This document shows, one piece after another, positions 17,825 through 18,365 of a DNA stretch of 18,365 nt (positions within the stretch are counted from its first letter, which is position 1; every line of letters starts with the position of its first letter). The notes beneath the pieces are model-generated. The model was not told where the DNA came from. It did not search any database and worked only from the letters and a program-made list of their open reading frames with translations. The stretch lies in the NCBI GenBank assembly GCA_002803225.1, contig NXFV01000817.1:1-18365 (forward strand), given 5' to 3'. The position numbers and the translations under genes are program-made. The DNA is from Gamarada debralockiae. Lineage: Eukaryota; Ascomycota; Leotiomycetes; Helotiales; Hyphodiscaceae.

Positions 17825-18365
17825 TCATGTAACAAGCTTTGGCCCCAGTTGAAGCTGAAGAATCGATACTCCTCCTGACTGATGTCCCAAAGCGATAACC
17901 GCGCCCCATGTAGCTTCACAAGTAGGTCTATAACCAGGAGGTAGCCAAAGAAGATTAGTTATACCTTCTGCTAGCCAGTTTTCAGACACACATAGGGTCG
18001 GGATCTGCTTGCCGTCGGGCGAGAAGGCGACGGAGTTGACCCCAGCTGTATGGCCCTCGAGTGCCGGCAGCAGCAGCTGTCCCGTGGCCGCGTCCCAGCG
18101 CCAGACGGTCCTGTCCCATGACCCAGACACGATCTGCTTGCCGTCGGGCGAGAAGGCGACGGAGCTGACCCCGTCTGTATGGCCCTCGAGTACTGGCAGC
18201 AGCTGCTGTCCCGTGGCCGCGTCCCAGCGCCGGACGGTCCTGTCCTCAGACCCAGACACGATCTGCTTGCCGTCGGGCGAGAAGGCGACGGAGTTGACCC
18301 CGTCTGTATGGCCCTCGAGTGCCGGCAGCAGCAGCTGTCCCGTGGCCGCGTCCCAGCGCCAGACG
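17825..18365 (-). CDS. WD40-repeat protein, 3' end (probable NACHT-WD40 / NLR-like), partial
   Basis: The gene enters from beyond the right edge and ends at the TGA complement at 17825-17827. The visible 180 residues hold almost three WD40 repeats of 43 residues with the consensus LEGHTxGVxSVAFSPDGKQI, then VSGSxDRTVxRWDAATGQ. After the last FSPDGKQI the array stops abruptly and continues into a non-repeat tail (ENWLAEGITNLLWLPPGYRP, then a GHQSGGVSIL segment) characteristic of the C-terminus of fungal NACHT-WD40 proteins such as the HET-D/HET-E/NWD group. In that family the WD40 array is the recognition part of a cytosolic signalling ATPase controlling incompatibility or immunity-like cell death. 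The effector and NACHT domains would lie outside the window, so their presence is inferred. The frame is open throughout what can be seen. Confidence 0.85.
   Translation of the reverse strand, partial: VWRWDAATGQLLLPALEGHTDGVNSVAFSPDGKQIVSGSEDRTVRRWDAATGQQLLPVLEGHTDGVSSVAFSPDGKQIVSGSWDRTVWRWDAATGQLLLPALEGHTAGVNSVAFSPDGKQIPTLCVSENWLAEGITNLLWLPPGYRPTCEATWGAVIALGHQSGGVSILQLQLGPKLVT
18002..18365 (-). repeat. 129-bp tandem repeats encoding WD40 units
   Basis: The same start (gatctgcttgccg on the plus strand) recurs at 18002, 18131 and 18260, exactly 129 bp apart (43 codons), with the third unit cut by the window edge. By eye, the two complete units differ at about ten of 129 positions. Differences cluster at a few codons (HTDG/HTAG, GVN/GVS, SWDRTVW/SEDRTVR, LLLPAL/QLLPVL). 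Such near-identity points to repeat shuffling or gene conversion. Confidence 0.9.

Overview
The window looks like nuclear DNA of a filamentous ascomycete (Pezizomycotina). Coding regions are broken by 50-70 nt GT-AG introns, and the gene families are typically fungal: a pisatin-demethylase-like cytochrome P450, a C2H2 regulator with Asn/Gln/Ser-rich flanks, a HET-domain protein, and a WD40 array with the C-terminal tail usual in fungal NACHT-WD40 proteins. I see nothing that fixes the genus. Degenerate repeats, a foldback element and two decayed genes suggest an accessory, fast-evolving region around one conserved regulator.

Layout. 1-1156 is AT-rich repeat DNA: a decayed 23-bp tandem repeat, a near-perfect 42-bp-arm palindrome, and a 692-bp non-autonomous DNA transposon with 62-bp terminal inverted repeats flanked by TA. 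1531-3254 (+) is a four-exon P450 gene that joins in frame to 522 residues. 3980-4470 (-) is a newly assembled three-exon model for a small, probably secreted protein of 120 residues. 4728-6107 (-) is a full-length but frame-broken MmgE/PrpD-family gene. 6108-8139 has no recognisable gene. 8566-11136 (-) is an intact 856-residue three-zinc-finger protein. 11137-14528 is a long non-coding stretch with a pyrimidine-rich leader-like tract and three copies of the octamer CACGTGAC. 14529-16525 (+) is a HET-domain gene with three frameshifts, each lying in a short direct repeat or homopolymer. 16526-17824 holds a perfect four-unit heat-shock-element-like sequence and two small hairpins. 17825-18365 (-) is the 3' end of a WD40-repeat gene with nearly identical 129-bp repeats, running off the window.

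How the parts may work together. The HET gene and the WD40 gene lie tail to tail, and both belong to families used in fungal self/non-self recognition and programmed cell death, so the right end may be a decaying or switching allorecognition locus (inference). The P450 and the dead MmgE/PrpD gene could be remnants of a small metabolic cluster (weak inference). The zinc-finger gene looks like a conserved single-copy regulator with no evident tie to its neighbours.
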